This document shows positions 17,701-26,700 of a DNA stretch of 64,000 bases, piece by piece. Under the pieces are notes generated by a model. That model saw only the letters and a program-made list of their open reading frames with translations, did no database searches and was not told where the DNA came from. The position numbers were made by a program, and so were the translations under genes. Position 1 is the first letter of the stretch. Each line of letters opens with the position of its first letter. The stretch comes from an uncultured Eubacterium sp. (GTDB taxonomy: Bacteria > Bacillota > Clostridia > Lachnospirales > Lachnospiraceae). The stretch lies in assembly GCA_910584245.1 (NCBI GenBank), contig CAJTZF010000002.1, forward strand, positions 62,001 to 126,000, read 5' to 3'.

Positions 17701-19184
17701 CGTTCGAGACATTCCTTGGGTTTTATGGGGATAAGGAGCCGGATATAGACCTGAACTTTTCAGGGGAGTACCAGAGTAAAGCACATGCCTATACAGAAGT
17801 TATTTTTGGGGCGGGACAGACGTTCCGGGCCGGCACGATCGCAACGCTCGCCGACAAGACGGCATACGGGTACGTGAAAAATTATTTTGAGGAGCGGGGG
17901 GAACATAAGCGGGTTGAGGAAATTGAACGGATTCTCGATGGGTGCGTGGGAATCCGGAGATCCACCGGGCAGCATCCGGGCGGGATTATCGTTCTTCCGT
18001 TTGGATGGGAGATTTATACGTTTACCCCGGTCCAGCATCCGGCCAATGATATGGGGACGACGATTGTCACGACGCATTTTGATTACCACTCCATTGACCA
18101 CAACCTGCTCAAGCTCGACATACTCGGACACGACGATCCGACGATGATTCGGATGCTGGAGGATTTGACGGGGATTGATGCAAAAACGATTTCGCTCGAT
18201 AATCCGGAGGTATTGTCATTATTTACAGACACATCGGCGCTGAAGGTCACGCCGGACGAGCTGATGGGGTGTGATCTCGGCAGTCTTGGTATCCCGGAAT
18301 TCGGAACGGAATTTGTCATGCAGATGCTACGGGATACCAAGCCGAAAAATTTTTCCGACCTGGTACGGATTTCCGGCCTGTCGCATGGTACGGATGTGTG
18401 GCTGAACAATGCCCAGTATTTTATTAAGGAGGGGAATTGTACGCTGTCCACTGCCATTTGTACGCGCGATGATATTATGACTTATTTGATTCATACAGGC
18501 GTAGAAAATGGGCTTGCCTTCAAAATCATGGAGAGTGTCCGAAAGGGCAAGGGATTGACGCCGGATATGGAACAGGCCATGCTGGCGGCGGGAGTGGAGG
18601 ACTGGTATATTGAATCGTGCAAACGGATTAAATATATGTTTCCGAAAGCGCATGCGGTCGCATACGTTATGATGGCATTTCGCATCGCCTATTTTAAGGT
18701 GTTTTATCCACTCGCTTACTATGCGGCGTTTTTCAGCATCCGCGCCAAGGCTTTTGACTATGAGCTGATGTGCCAGGGAAGGGAAAAGCTGGAGGCGGCG
18801 ATGCGGGATTACAGGCGCCGTTCCAATGAGCTTTCCAAAAAGGAACAGGATAGTTATAACGATATGAAGATTGTACAGGAGATGTATGCCAGAGGTTTTA
18901 CGTTTATTCCAATTGATATTTTCCGGGCAAAGTCAAATCATTTCCAGATCATTGATGGCGCGCTTATGCCGTCTTTAAGCTCTATTGACGGTATGGGCGG
19001 CAAGGCCGCAGACGGCATTGTGGAGGCGGTGAAAGACGGCCCGTTTTCATCGCGGGAGAACTTTAAGGAGCGAAGTAAAATTTCAGGTACGGTAGTTGAG
19101 AAAATGGCTGAACTTGGTCTTCTTGGGGATTTGCCGGAGACAGACCAGATGTCTATCCTGGATTTCTTTGGACAGGGTTCATAA
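14748..19184 (+). CDS. polC: DNA polymerase III alpha subunit, Gram-positive PolC type
   Basis: 1478 residues. Order: N-terminal domains, an OB-fold nucleic-acid-binding region (about 240-345), the first part of the PHP domain (VELHAHTQMSDMDGI from about 357), an inserted DEDDh 3'-5' proofreading exonuclease (FVVFDLETTGFSPVNDKIIEIG from about 448; HNAGFDHGFL; HRAVDDA), the rest of PHP, then palm, fingers and a zinc-binding CGKCHY...CPKCGQ. The catalytic aspartates are in EPDIDLNFSGEYQ near 998-1000. It is the main replicative polymerase of Firmicutes. The GTG start at 14748 follows the ispG stop at once. Confidence 0.96.
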   Translation: MEHFFDAFSKLNCSEYMKREYEDVMVEKISASQSKKLVFIYCNKYRLLSYKKIRDMEKELYKQVFKRLGFHPQLRIAYPELGHMPLAELVSRVEEDIKEEIRQKDLVNGLEFCKEPFEVEGESLYITCGDSFLTRRRSDGLGDFLHSLFLQRFGKEISIGFHFVEYERKRDWEPELYVVRQEKKEKQQAQREEKGEKPEKIVSSSKPISGEKPPAAQRTKGQRSSYRRPSNDPGVFYGRNCEGTVVPIKEIQDEIGEVVIDGQIRKVDSRDIKGEKKIVTFALTDYTDTIVCKVFIKNEQIIDTDFFEFVKKGNFVRVKGIASLDSYDKEIRIGGIVGMKEIKDFRVGRSDQAPVKRVELHAHTQMSDMDGITHAKQLVTRAHAWGHRAVAITDHGVVQAFPDANHALEGLKLSDDDDFKILYGCEAYLVDDLSDLAVENGKGQKLTGDFVVFDLETTGFSPVNDKIIEIGAVRVSGGKISERYSTFVNPGIHIPDRITELTTITDSMVADAPPIERVLPEFLDFIGDCALVAHNAGFDHGFLREKAGEQGIVTDFTVVDTVGLARVLFPDLAKFKLNHIAKKLKISLENHHRAVDDAGATAEIFERFVELFAEQDVHDLTKLSEITAGAADIVKKKPSFHAIIFATNETGRVNLYRLVSMGHLDYFYRRPRIPKSMFQKYREGLIIGSACEAGELYRALLDDAPDERLRELVEFYDYLEIQPLGNNQFMIESERIEKINSVDDLKEMNRRIVELGERYGKPVAATCDVHFLDPEDEIYRRIIFAGKKMKDADDQPPLYLRTTEEMLEEFSYLGEKKAYEVVVTNTNLIADRIEKMSPVYPDKCPPVIPKSDEMLRDICYKKAVSMYGDPLPPQVKGRLDHELDSIIKNGFAVMYIIAQKLVWKSNEDGYLVGSRGSVGSSFVATMSGITEVNPLPAHYYCGKCHYVDFESKEVKQYAGSSGCDMPPKNCPKCGQPLIQDGHDIPFETFLGFYGDKEPDIDLNFSGEYQSKAHAYTEVIFGAGQTFRAGTIATLADKTAYGYVKNYFEERGEHKRVEEIERILDGCVGIRRSTGQHPGGIIVLPFGWEIYTFTPVQHPANDMGTTIVTTHFDYHSIDHNLLKLDILGHDDPTMIRMLEDLTGIDAKTISLDNPEVLSLFTDTSALKVTPDELMGCDLGSLGIPEFGTEFVMQMLRDTKPKNFSDLVRISGLSHGTDVWLNNAQYFIKEGNCTLSTAICTRDDIMTYLIHTGVENGLAFKIMESVRKGKGLTPDMEQAMLAAGVEDWYIESCKRIKYMFPKAHAVAYVMMAFRIAYFKVFYPLAYYAAFFSIRAKAFDYELMCQGREKLEAAMRDYRRRSNELSKKEQDSYNDMKIVQEMYARGFTFIPIDIFRAKSNHFQIIDGALMPSLSSIDGMGGKAADGIVEAVKDGPFSSRENFKERSKISGTVVEKMAELGLLGDLPETDQMSILDFFGQGS

Positions 19185-19206
19185 AACAGGTGAGGAGGAA
19201 AATACG

Positions 19207-20271
19207 GTGTATATAGCGTTTGACAGAGCAGAGTGCTTTTCGGATGAAGAGCTGGCGGAAATATTGGAGCGCCACTCCGAAGAGGAGGATATGCGGTTAT
19301 TTCACAGGGCTGACGAGGCGCGCCGCCACTATTATGGCGATGACGTTTATATCCGCGGCCTGATAGAGTTTACAAATGTGTGCAGGAATAATTGCTTTTA
19401 CTGTGGGATTCGGAGCGGAAACGCAAAAATAAAGCGGTACCGTCTGGAGCGGGAAGAGATCCTTGCCTGCTGCCAGGAGGGGTATGGGCTGGGATTCCGG
19501 ACGTTTGTGCTACAAGGGGGAGAGGATCCGTATTTTAGCGATAAGCGTATTTGCAATATCGTCTCAGCGATCCGGGAGTGCTTTCCCGATTGCGCGGTTA
19601 CGCTTTCGGTCGGCGAAAAGGAGCGGGAGAGCTACGAGGCCTATTTTGAAGCGGGGGCCAGACGGTATTTGCTCCGTCATGAGACGGCGAGTGAGGCCCA
19701 CTATAAAAAGCTTCATCCCGCCGGCATGCGTCTGGATAACCGAAAACGCTGTCTGTATGATCTGAAAGAGATCGGTTACCAGGTCGGTTCGGGGTTTATG
19801 GTCGGCTCCCCATTTCAGACGACGCAAAATCTCATTGCAGATGTGCGGTTTTTACAGGAGCTTATGCCGGACATGATCGGAATTGGCCCGTACATCAGCC
19901 ATGCGGATACCCCGTTTCGCGGATATAAAAACGGAACGCTTTCCCAGACGCTCCGCCTTATTGCCATTTTGCGCCTTTTGTTTCCCTATGCCCTAATTCC
20001 GGCGACGACGGCCCTCGGAACGATCCATCCCCAGGGGCGGGAGCTGGGACTGAAAGCGGGGGCCAATGTGGTGATGCCAAATTTATCTCCGGCCGGCGTC
20101 CGCAAGCTGTACAATTTATACGAAAATAAGATTTGTACGGGGGAGGAGGCGGCCCAGTGCCGTGCCGGCCTGGAAAGACGGGTAGAAGAGGCCGGCTACC
20201 GGGTAGTGACGGCCCGCGGGGATGTAAAGTATGATGCCCAGGGTGGAAAAGTTATTGCACAGAAAGTGTGA
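19207..20271 (+). CDS. hydE: [FeFe]-hydrogenase H-cluster maturase HydE, radical SAM
   Basis: 354 residues. The radical SAM cluster motif is CRNNCFYCGIR (CX3CX2C). EFTNVCRNNC, LQGGEDPYF, LRHETAS and GSGFMVGSPFQTT are typical of HydE; BioB is less likely because of these and the missing biotin-synthase cluster cysteines. HydE helps build the dithiomethylamine-bridged di-iron site together with HydF and HydG, neither of which is in this window. GTG at 19207 follows GAGGAGG; the longer frame runs back into polC. A promoter for the next gene lies in its last codons. Confidence 0.9.
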   Translation: MYIAFDRAECFSDEELAEILERHSEEEDMRLFHRADEARRHYYGDDVYIRGLIEFTNVCRNNCFYCGIRSGNAKIKRYRLEREEILACCQEGYGLGFRTFVLQGGEDPYFSDKRICNIVSAIRECFPDCAVTLSVGEKERESYEAYFEAGARRYLLRHETASEAHYKKLHPAGMRLDNRKRCLYDLKEIGYQVGSGFMVGSPFQTTQNLIADVRFLQELMPDMIGIGPYISHADTPFRGYKNGTLSQTLRLIAILRLLFPYALIPATTALGTIHPQGRELGLKAGANVVMPNLSPAGVRKLYNLYENKICTGEEAAQCRAGLERRVEEAGYRVVTARGDVKYDAQGGKVIAQKV

Positions 20272-20283
20272 ATCATGTATAAT
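20255..20283 (+). promoter_or_regulatory. SigA-type promoter for the DHH phosphoesterase gene
   Basis: TTGCAC, 17 bases, TATAAT. The -35 box lies inside the end of hydE and the -10 box just after its stop. Confidence 0.75.
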
Positions 20284-20327
20284 AAATGTAATATTGTGCA
20301 GAAAATAGAAAAGAAGGGGAGATGAAC

Positions 20328-21245
20328 ATGAGATTAATTACGAGGTCCGATTTTGACGGATTGGCATGTGCCGCATTATTGAAGGAGGCCGGCGTTATTG
20401 ATTGCTGGAAATTTGCGCATCCAAAAGATTTGCAGGATGGGCTTGTGGAAGTGACGGAAAATGACTGTCTGGCAAATGTACCGTTTGTAGATGGATGCGG
20501 ACTGTGGTTTGACCATCATTCGAGTGAACACGAGCGGCTTCAGTTAGAGGGAAAGTACAAGGGTGAGAGCAGGATTACACCGTCGTGCGCCCGTATAATT
20601 TATGAGTATTATGGGGGGAAGGAAACATTCCCACAGTTCGATGAAATGATGGAGGCGGTAGATAAGGTCGATTCGGCGAATCTGACGATGGATGAAATCC
20701 AGAACCCAAAAGGATGGGTGCTTGTGGGATTTATTATGGATCCGCGCACCGGGCTTGGAAGGTGGAGAAATTTCCGTATTCCCAATTACCAGCTGATGGA
20801 AGAGCTGATTGATGCGTGCCGGACGATGACTACCGATGAAATTCTTGCGCTTCCCGATGTGAAGGAGCGGATTGATGTATATTTTGAGCAGGCAGAGAAA
20901 TTTAAAGAGATGGTCCAGAAACATACGAGGGTGGAGAAGGACGTCATTATTTCGGATTTGCGCGGGGTGGACCCGATTTATTCCGGCAACCGTTTTATGA
21001 TTTACAGCATGTACCCGGAACAGAATATTTCAATCTGGATTGTAAATGGAAAAGGGGGCAAGGGGTGTTCTGCCGCGGTGGGTTACAGCGTGCTGAATAA
21101 GACTTCAAATGTAGATGTGGGCAAGCTGATGCTCAAATATGGCGGCGGCGGACACAAGGCGGTCGGCACGTGCCAGTTTGACGATGAACATATGGAAGAA
21201 ATGCTCCCGAAACTTATTTCAGAAATCGTAAATAATAAGGACTGA
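20328..21245 (+). CDS. DHH family phosphoesterase
   Basis: 305 residues. The N-terminal TRSDFDGLACAALL supplies the metal-binding Asp residues, WFDHHSSEH is the DHH motif, DKVDSANL is a further metal site, and LKYGGGGHKAVGTC is the DHHA1 substrate-binding Gly/His motif. Families of this type hydrolyse phosphodiesters or pyrophosphates (nanoRNA, cyclic dinucleotides, polyphosphate). The substrate here is not evident; there are no sensory or membrane domains as in GdpP. ATG 20328 is preferred over 20322 since AAGGGGAG needs about 6 bases of spacing. It has its own promoter. Confidence 0.85.
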   Translation: MRLITRSDFDGLACAALLKEAGVIDCWKFAHPKDLQDGLVEVTENDCLANVPFVDGCGLWFDHHSSEHERLQLEGKYKGESRITPSCARIIYEYYGGKETFPQFDEMMEAVDKVDSANLTMDEIQNPKGWVLVGFIMDPRTGLGRWRNFRIPNYQLMEELIDACRTMTTDEILALPDVKERIDVYFEQAEKFKEMVQKHTRVEKDVIISDLRGVDPIYSGNRFMIYSMYPEQNISIWIVNGKGGKGCSAAVGYSVLNKTSNVDVGKLMLKYGGGGHKAVGTCQFDDEHMEEMLPKLISEIVNNKD

Positions 21246-21250
21246 GTTTT

Positions 21251-21337
21251 ATGACGCAGATTGTGAATGAGGCGTGTGAAAAGAAGATTATTTCCCGCAA
21301 GCGTACGGGCGGCCAGGAGGTGCAGAGTGACAATTAA
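21251..21337 (+). CDS. possible 28-residue small ORF before the HAD gene
   Basis: An ATG nine bases after AAGGA opens a 28-codon frame (MTQIVNEACEKKIISRKRTG then GQEVQSDN). It ends inside the start of the HAD phosphatase gene, so it could couple translation of the two flanking genes. I recognise no family. It may be a chance frame in an 81-base gap. Confidence 0.25.
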   Translation: MTQIVNEACEKKIISRKRTGGQEVQSDN

Positions 21338-22106
21338 GCTGATCGCGTTGGATATGGATGGTACATTACTGGACAGCAAAAAGAGGCTGCCCCCTGATTT
21401 TATGGACTGGGTGAAACGTCATCCGGATATAAAAACGGTTATCGCCAGCGGAAGACAATACGATACGCTGGCCAGGGATTTTGCGGCAGTTCGGGACCAG
21501 CTTTTATTCGTTGCTGAAAATGGCGGATTTGTGTTTGAGAAAGGTGAGATCATTTATAGCAATGAAATGCAGAAAAAAGATGTGCGCCGGTGCCTTGAAT
21601 GGGTCAGTGACATAGAGGGACTGACGCCGATTGCCTGCGGGGCAAAATCTGCGTATATGAAACCGGCAAAGGATTTTATTTGCCGGGAAGCCGGGATATA
21701 TTATACCCGTTTGCAGATGACCGACGATGTGTGCGGGGCGGCCCTGGAGGACAACATAGTCAAGATTGCGGTATATGTAGAAGAAAAACGCGCAGAACAG
21801 GCAATGAGGCATTTTGCACAGTTTGGGGAACATCTGTCGGTAGTGCTTTCCGGGGACAGCTGGATCGACCTGTCAAACCGGACGGTCAATAAAGGGGTGG
21901 CGGTGGCTGCCATTCAAAAAAGGTACGGGATTGCCAGGGAGGAGAGTATGGCCTTTGGCGATTATTTGAATGATGTAGGTTTGTTCCAGAGCTGTGGGGA
22001 AAGCTACTGCATGGAAAACGGACACCCGGACTTACGGGCAATGGCAAAATATGTAACTAGTTCTAATGATGAGGATGGTGTGATGAATGTGCTGAGGAGA
22101 ATATAA
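21327..22106 (+). CDS. HAD family (Cof-type) hydrolase
   Basis: 259 residues. Motif I ALDMDGTLLDSKKRLPP holds the nucleophile Asp and its partner; TVIASGRQYDTL is motif II; the Lys of motif III is likely in VNKGVAVAAI; FGDYLNDVGLFQ is motif IV. The C2-type cap between them places it among Cof/YwpJ-like sugar-phosphate or FMN phosphatases. The substrate is not predictable. The GTG at 21327 has AGGAGG 6 bases upstream; longer readings lack support. Confidence 0.88.
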   Translation: MTIKLIALDMDGTLLDSKKRLPPDFMDWVKRHPDIKTVIASGRQYDTLARDFAAVRDQLLFVAENGGFVFEKGEIIYSNEMQKKDVRRCLEWVSDIEGLTPIACGAKSAYMKPAKDFICREAGIYYTRLQMTDDVCGAALEDNIVKIAVYVEEKRAEQAMRHFAQFGEHLSVVLSGDSWIDLSNRTVNKGVAVAAIQKRYGIAREESMAFGDYLNDVGLFQSCGESYCMENGHPDLRAMAKYVTSSNDEDGVMNVLRRI

Positions 22107-22178
22107 ATCTATTACATGCTAAGTGTTATATTTTCTCAGAAGCAGCCGATAAATATTATAAGAAAGGACCTTTCAATT

Positions 22179-22488
22179 ATGTATTTGCAGAAATAAGCTC
22201 AAGGAGGAGATTAAAGCAAACACGATTCAAAAGGTAATAGGAATACAGGTTGTAAATCCGGTTAAGCATGTATCAGGAATTCGCTATGATGGGAATGAGG
22301 CAAGGGATGGCAGAGAGAATTTCCAGCAGGCGCTTGAGGCAGCGAAGGAGAAAGGTACAGAAAAGGAAAGCCGCAGAAAGACAGTTCCTGTCCAGACCCT
22401 CGTAATGATGGGTGGTATGAACCAGTATGACAGGCATGCAAGAGAGGTATTTTATGCCATGAGTTCAGAAGCGGATTATAAGTGCTGA
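22179..22488 (+). pseudogene. frameshifted hypothetical protein gene
   Basis: An ATG at 22179 behind AGAAAGGA reads MYLQK and stops at once. One frame over, from 22195, lies an open stretch of 97 codons: KLKEEIKANTIQKVIGIQVV, NPVKHVSGIRYDGNEARDG, ENFQQALEAAKEKG, MMGGMNQYDRHAREVFYAM, ending DYKC and TGA at 22486-22488. Removing one A from the AAA run at 22191-22193 joins both parts as MYLQNKLKEEIKAN. The codon pattern and defined motifs argue for a formerly or actually coding gene of about 102 residues. Whether the indel is real, programmed or a sequencing error cannot be told. I do not recognise a named family. Confidence 0.6.
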
Positions 22489-22517
22489 AATCGGAAAAAC
22501 TACGAAAGGAAGATTGA

Positions 22518-22571
22518 ATGCATGAGGTGTATTCATACCACCAGGTTCAGGGGGGCCGTCTTACAGAGTAA
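22518..22571 (+). CDS. possible 17-residue leader peptide
   Basis: An ATG seven bases after AAAGGAAG opens MHEVYSYHQVQGGRLTE. Its last codons form the 5' arm of a terminator hairpin (22555-22584) and its stop lies in the loop. It may be chance, or a leader whose translation affects termination upstream of the Ntn hydrolase gene. Confidence 0.25.
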   Translation: MHEVYSYHQVQGGRLTE

Positions 22572-22590
22572 TTCGTGAGGCGGCTTTTCT
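22555..22590 (+). terminator. terminator hairpin upstream of the Ntn hydrolase gene
   Basis: GCCGTCTTAC (22555-22564) pairs with GTGAGGCGGC (22575-22584), with two G-T pairs, and is followed by TTTTCTGT. The rest of 22107-22707 outside the frameshifted gene and this element is AT-rich; I see only a ribosome site (GAGGAGGT) before 22708 and no convincing promoter. Confidence 0.65.
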
Positions 22591-22707
22591 GTCGTCAAAA
22601 GCAACGCAGGCCATACGTACAAATATATTTTTTTATGATTTAGGGAATGGAAGAAAAATGTATGTGTAAAATATAAAAGGAAATATATTTGAGGAGGTAA
22701 CTTATTA

Positions 22708-23682
22708 ATGTGTACAGCAGCAACCTATCAGACAAAGGATTTTTACTTTGGCCGCACGCTGGATTTTGACTTTTCCTATGGAGACGAGATCGCCATTACC
22801 CCCCGTAACCATCCGTTTTCGTTCCGCTATATGGGCTGTATGGAAAATCATTATGCGATGATTGGCATGGCCCATGTAGAGGATACGTGTCCGCTCTACT
22901 ACGACGCCATCAATGAAAAGGGAGTGGGGATGGCGGGATTAAATTTTGTCGGAAATGCGTTTTACCGGGAAAAAACAGAGGGGATGGACAATGTAGCCGC
23001 CTTTGAATTTATTCCTTGGGTGCTTGGCCAGTGCGCTTCTGTGAAAGAGGCGCGGGAATTGCTTCCGCGCATGAATCTTGTCAATGCCGCATACAATGAT
23101 AAGCTTCCGGTTGCCCAGCTTCACTGGATTATCGCGGACTGCAACGAGGTGATCACAGTCGAATCCGTCAAGGAAGGCGTACAGGTTTATGACAATCCGG
23201 TCGGGGTATTGACGAATAACCCGCCGTTTAATGAGCAAATGTTTCGGTTGAACAATTATATGCAGCTGTCCCCGAAACAGCCGGAAAATCATTTTTCAGA
23301 CCGTCTGCCGTTACATTGTTACAGCAGGGGGATGGGGGCAATCGGATTGCCGGGCGATCTCTCTTCCTGTTCGCGTTTTGTGCGCGCGGCCTTTGTGAAA
23401 ATGAACGCGGTATCCGGGGATTCGGAGGCGGAAAGTGTCAGCCAGTTTTTCCATATTCTTGGCTCCGTTGAGCAGACGCGGGGCTGCTGTGACCTGGGGG
23501 ACGGAAAATATGAGGTTACACAATATACGAGCTGCTGCAATGCCGATAAAGGTATCTATTACTATACGACCTATGAAAATCACCAGATCAGCGCCATAAA
23601 CATGAGACGGGAAAATCTGAATGGGCGGGCGCTTTACCGATATCCAGTTATGCGCAAGGAGAGGATCTGGATGCAGAATTGA
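22708..23682 (+). CDS. linear amide C-N hydrolase, bile salt hydrolase-like
   Basis: 324 residues of the choloylglycine hydrolase family (Ntn hydrolases). Cys2 becomes the N-terminal nucleophile once Met is removed. The other active-site residues are at the expected places: Arg16 and Asp19 (FGRTLDFD), Asn79 (GLNF), Asn170/171 (LTNNPPF) and Arg223 (SSCSRFVR). The loop YSRGMGAIGLPGD carries an S-R-G motif; as I recall, S-R-x in this loop goes with glycine-conjugate preference in characterised bile salt hydrolases. No signal peptide, so it is cytoplasmic. It most likely deconjugates bile acids; penicillin V or N-acyl homoserine lactone acylase activity is the alternative. The helicase gene follows after 25 bases. 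Confidence 0.85.
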   Translation: MCTAATYQTKDFYFGRTLDFDFSYGDEIAITPRNHPFSFRYMGCMENHYAMIGMAHVEDTCPLYYDAINEKGVGMAGLNFVGNAFYREKTEGMDNVAAFEFIPWVLGQCASVKEARELLPRMNLVNAAYNDKLPVAQLHWIIADCNEVITVESVKEGVQVYDNPVGVLTNNPPFNEQMFRLNNYMQLSPKQPENHFSDRLPLHCYSRGMGAIGLPGDLSSCSRFVRAAFVKMNAVSGDSEAESVSQFFHILGSVEQTRGCCDLGDGKYEVTQYTSCCNADKGIYYYTTYENHQISAINMRRENLNGRALYRYPVMRKERIWMQN

Positions 23683-23707
23683 GGAGACAGCAAGGAGAGA
23701 AAAAGAA

Positions 23708-26700
23708 ATGGGATTTCAGCAAAAACAGGGGGAGTGTGTCAGCCTAAATGTATTTGACACAAAAACGGCCAATTGGTTTCGGAATACGCTCGGGAAGCCG
23801 ACACCTGTACAGGAGGTTTCCTGGCCAGCCATTGCTGCCGGAGGACATGTTTTGGTTTCGGCGCCAACGGGAACAGGAAAGACGCTTTCCGCCTTTTTAG
23901 TGTTCCTGGACCGGTTAAAAAAACAGGCGGAGCAGGGGTGTCTGGAACAGAAATTGCATCTGATTTATGTGTCGCCGCTGAAATCACTTGCAGCCGATAT
24001 TCGTGAGAACTTGAAAAAACCGCTGGCGGGCATTGGTGGGGAAGAACTGGTTACAGTGGCGGTGCGCACCGGGGATACGTCCCAGCAGGAGAGGCGCCAG
24101 ATGGTGAAAAAACCGCCCCATATACTTATTATTACCCCGGAATCGCTTTATCTGATGCTTACAAGCAAGACGGGGCAGAACGTACTCTGTACGGCAAAAT
24201 CTATTATTGTCGATGAATTACACGCCCTGATTGATACGAAACGGGGCGCTCATCTGATGCTTTCGCTGGCGAGGCTGGATGACCTATGTGGAAGTCCGCT
24301 CCAGCGAATTGGGTTGTCCGCCACTATATACCCGCTTTCGGACGCCGCCGGTTATCTGGCCCCGGAGCCGGTCTTTGTGGCTGCTCCCTCTATGGAGAAA
24401 AAGGTCCGGCTTCAGATTCTTGGATCGTATGTGGATTGCGGCAAAAAGCGTAAGGATCCGGTGTGGCAGGAGCTATCGGAGCTAGTTTACCGGTACTGTG
24501 AGGGAAACCGGAGTGTGATCGCTTTTGTGGAGGGAAGGAGATATGCGGAGAAGCTGGCCTATTATGTAAATCAGATCGGAGGGGAGGAGTTTGCCCGCGT
24601 TCACCACGGGAGCCTTTCCAGGGAACAGCGCCAGGAGACGGAGCGGGCTTTGCGTGAGGGAAAGCTCCGTCTTTTGTGCGCGACGTCCTCTATGGAACTC
24701 GGTATTGATGTGGGTGAGATTGACCAGGTGCTGCAGGTAGGATGTCCCCACACGGTGTCCGGCACGATGCAGCGGCTTGGGCGTGCGGGGCATAATCCGT
24801 CCCGCACGAGTGTTATGTATTTGTTTCCAAGGACAGCGCCCGAAAGTATCCGCTGCGGTATGACGGCGGAGCTTGCCAGGAAGGGAATGGTTGAACGGAT
24901 GAATCCGCCCGAGGGATGTCTGGATATACTGGCACAGCATTTAGTTTCTATGGCGGCATTTAAAGAGTATGAAGTGGACGATGTAATGAAAATCCTGCCC
25001 CGGGCATGGCCGTTCCGGGAGCTTTCCAAAGAGGATGTAATGGATGTTCTCGGCATGCTGGCCGGGGATTATGAACATAAGAGAGAGATTCCGGTCCGTC
25101 CCAGAATTCTTTATGACCGAATTCATGGAAAAGTTGAGGGGGATGGCTACACCCGCATGTTAGCCATCTCGTCCGGCGGGACTATTCCTGATAAGGGACT
25201 TTATACGGTGAGAACGGAGGAGGGAATAAAAGTAGGTGAGGCGGACGAGGAGTTTGTGTATGAGACGAGGAAAGGAGACCGTTTTTTATTAGGTGCTTTT
25301 GCCTGGAAGGTAGTGAATATAGGGAGGGATACGGTGACGGTTGTTCCCGCACCCGTCGAGGGAGCCAGGCTGCCGTTCTGGAAAGGAGAGATAAAAGGGC
25401 GGAATAAGGAGACCGGAGATGCCTTTGGGCGCATATCACGCCGTCTGCAGGAGGCGGACGACGAAGGAAAGCTGGATGAGGCATTGTGGGATCTCGGATT
25501 AGATGAGATGGCGGCGGTGCCGGCTGCCGCCTATTTGCGCCGCCAGATCCATGCAACTGGCGGCCTGCCGGATCACACGACGATTATCGCGGAACATTTC
25601 AGGGACCAATCCGGTAATACGCAACTAATGATCCACTCTTTTATGGGGCGCCAGATCCATGCGCCTTTGGCACTGCTCGCGGCAAGGCTGGCCGGGGAAG
25701 AGATGGGCACGGAAGTCGGAAGTGTAGACGAAGAAGATGGTTTTTTGCTCTATACATACGGACATAAATTTTTGCCGGAGGGATTGTTGCACCGGATCTG
25801 TCCGGAGACGTCGGAAGCGGTTTTGTCCGCTTTGCTTCCGGCGACACCGCTATTTAATATGGCATTCCGTTATAATTGTGGCAGGGCTTTGATGATGGGA
25901 GTCCGGCAGAAAGGAAGGTTGCCTCTTTGGATGCAGCGTCTTCGCAGCTCAGAAATGCTCGAACAGGTTGTGAGGGAGAAGGGGCATCCGCTTGTCAGGG
26001 AGACGAGACGGGAATGCATGCAGCATTTGTGGGATGTGCCGGGTGTCAGGGAATTGCTTGAGAATATCCGTTCCGGCGCTGTGACGGTGCGTGAAGTGTA
26101 TACAGAGAGTCCATCCCCTATGTCGCTTCCTCTCCAGTGGGCACAGGAGGCAGCTCTTATGTATGATTACGCCCCTACGCCGCAGGAAATCCACACAGCG
26201 GTTGAAGAGGCGTTGGAGCAGGAAAAGGAGCTTTTGCGTCCGGGTGCCCAGGAGCTTTCCCTTGTGCAGGAGAGGAAGAAGCTGCCGGAGAATGAAAAGC
26301 AGCTGCATTCGCTTCTGATGGCGGAGGGGGATTTAGCGGCCGGCGAGCTGGATATTCCGGTGGAGTGGCTGGAAGAGCTGGCGGGGCAGGGGCGTGTGAT
26401 CTATCTCGAACAGGGATTGTGGATTGCAGCGGAGCAGCGGGAGGAATACGAGATGGCGGCGGAGCAATGCGGCAAAGCGGAAGACATCGTTCGCCGTATG
26501 CTCCGGTACCGCGGTGAGGCGGGAGTGAAGCAGACCGCACGGCGCTATGGATGGCGGGAGGAATTTGCAAGAGAGGTGCTGGAGCAGTTGTGCCGCCGCG
26601 GAGAAATTATTGCCCAGGAAGAGATGCGGGAGCAGGGTGGGAAGGAAATTTGTTATTACCATGCTAAGCTTTATAAGCGCGCCAGAGCACATACGTTAAA

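Noticed and set aside
19207..20271. HydE read as biotin synthase BioB
   Set aside because: The CRNNCFYCGIR context and further motifs fit HydE; no bio genes are near.
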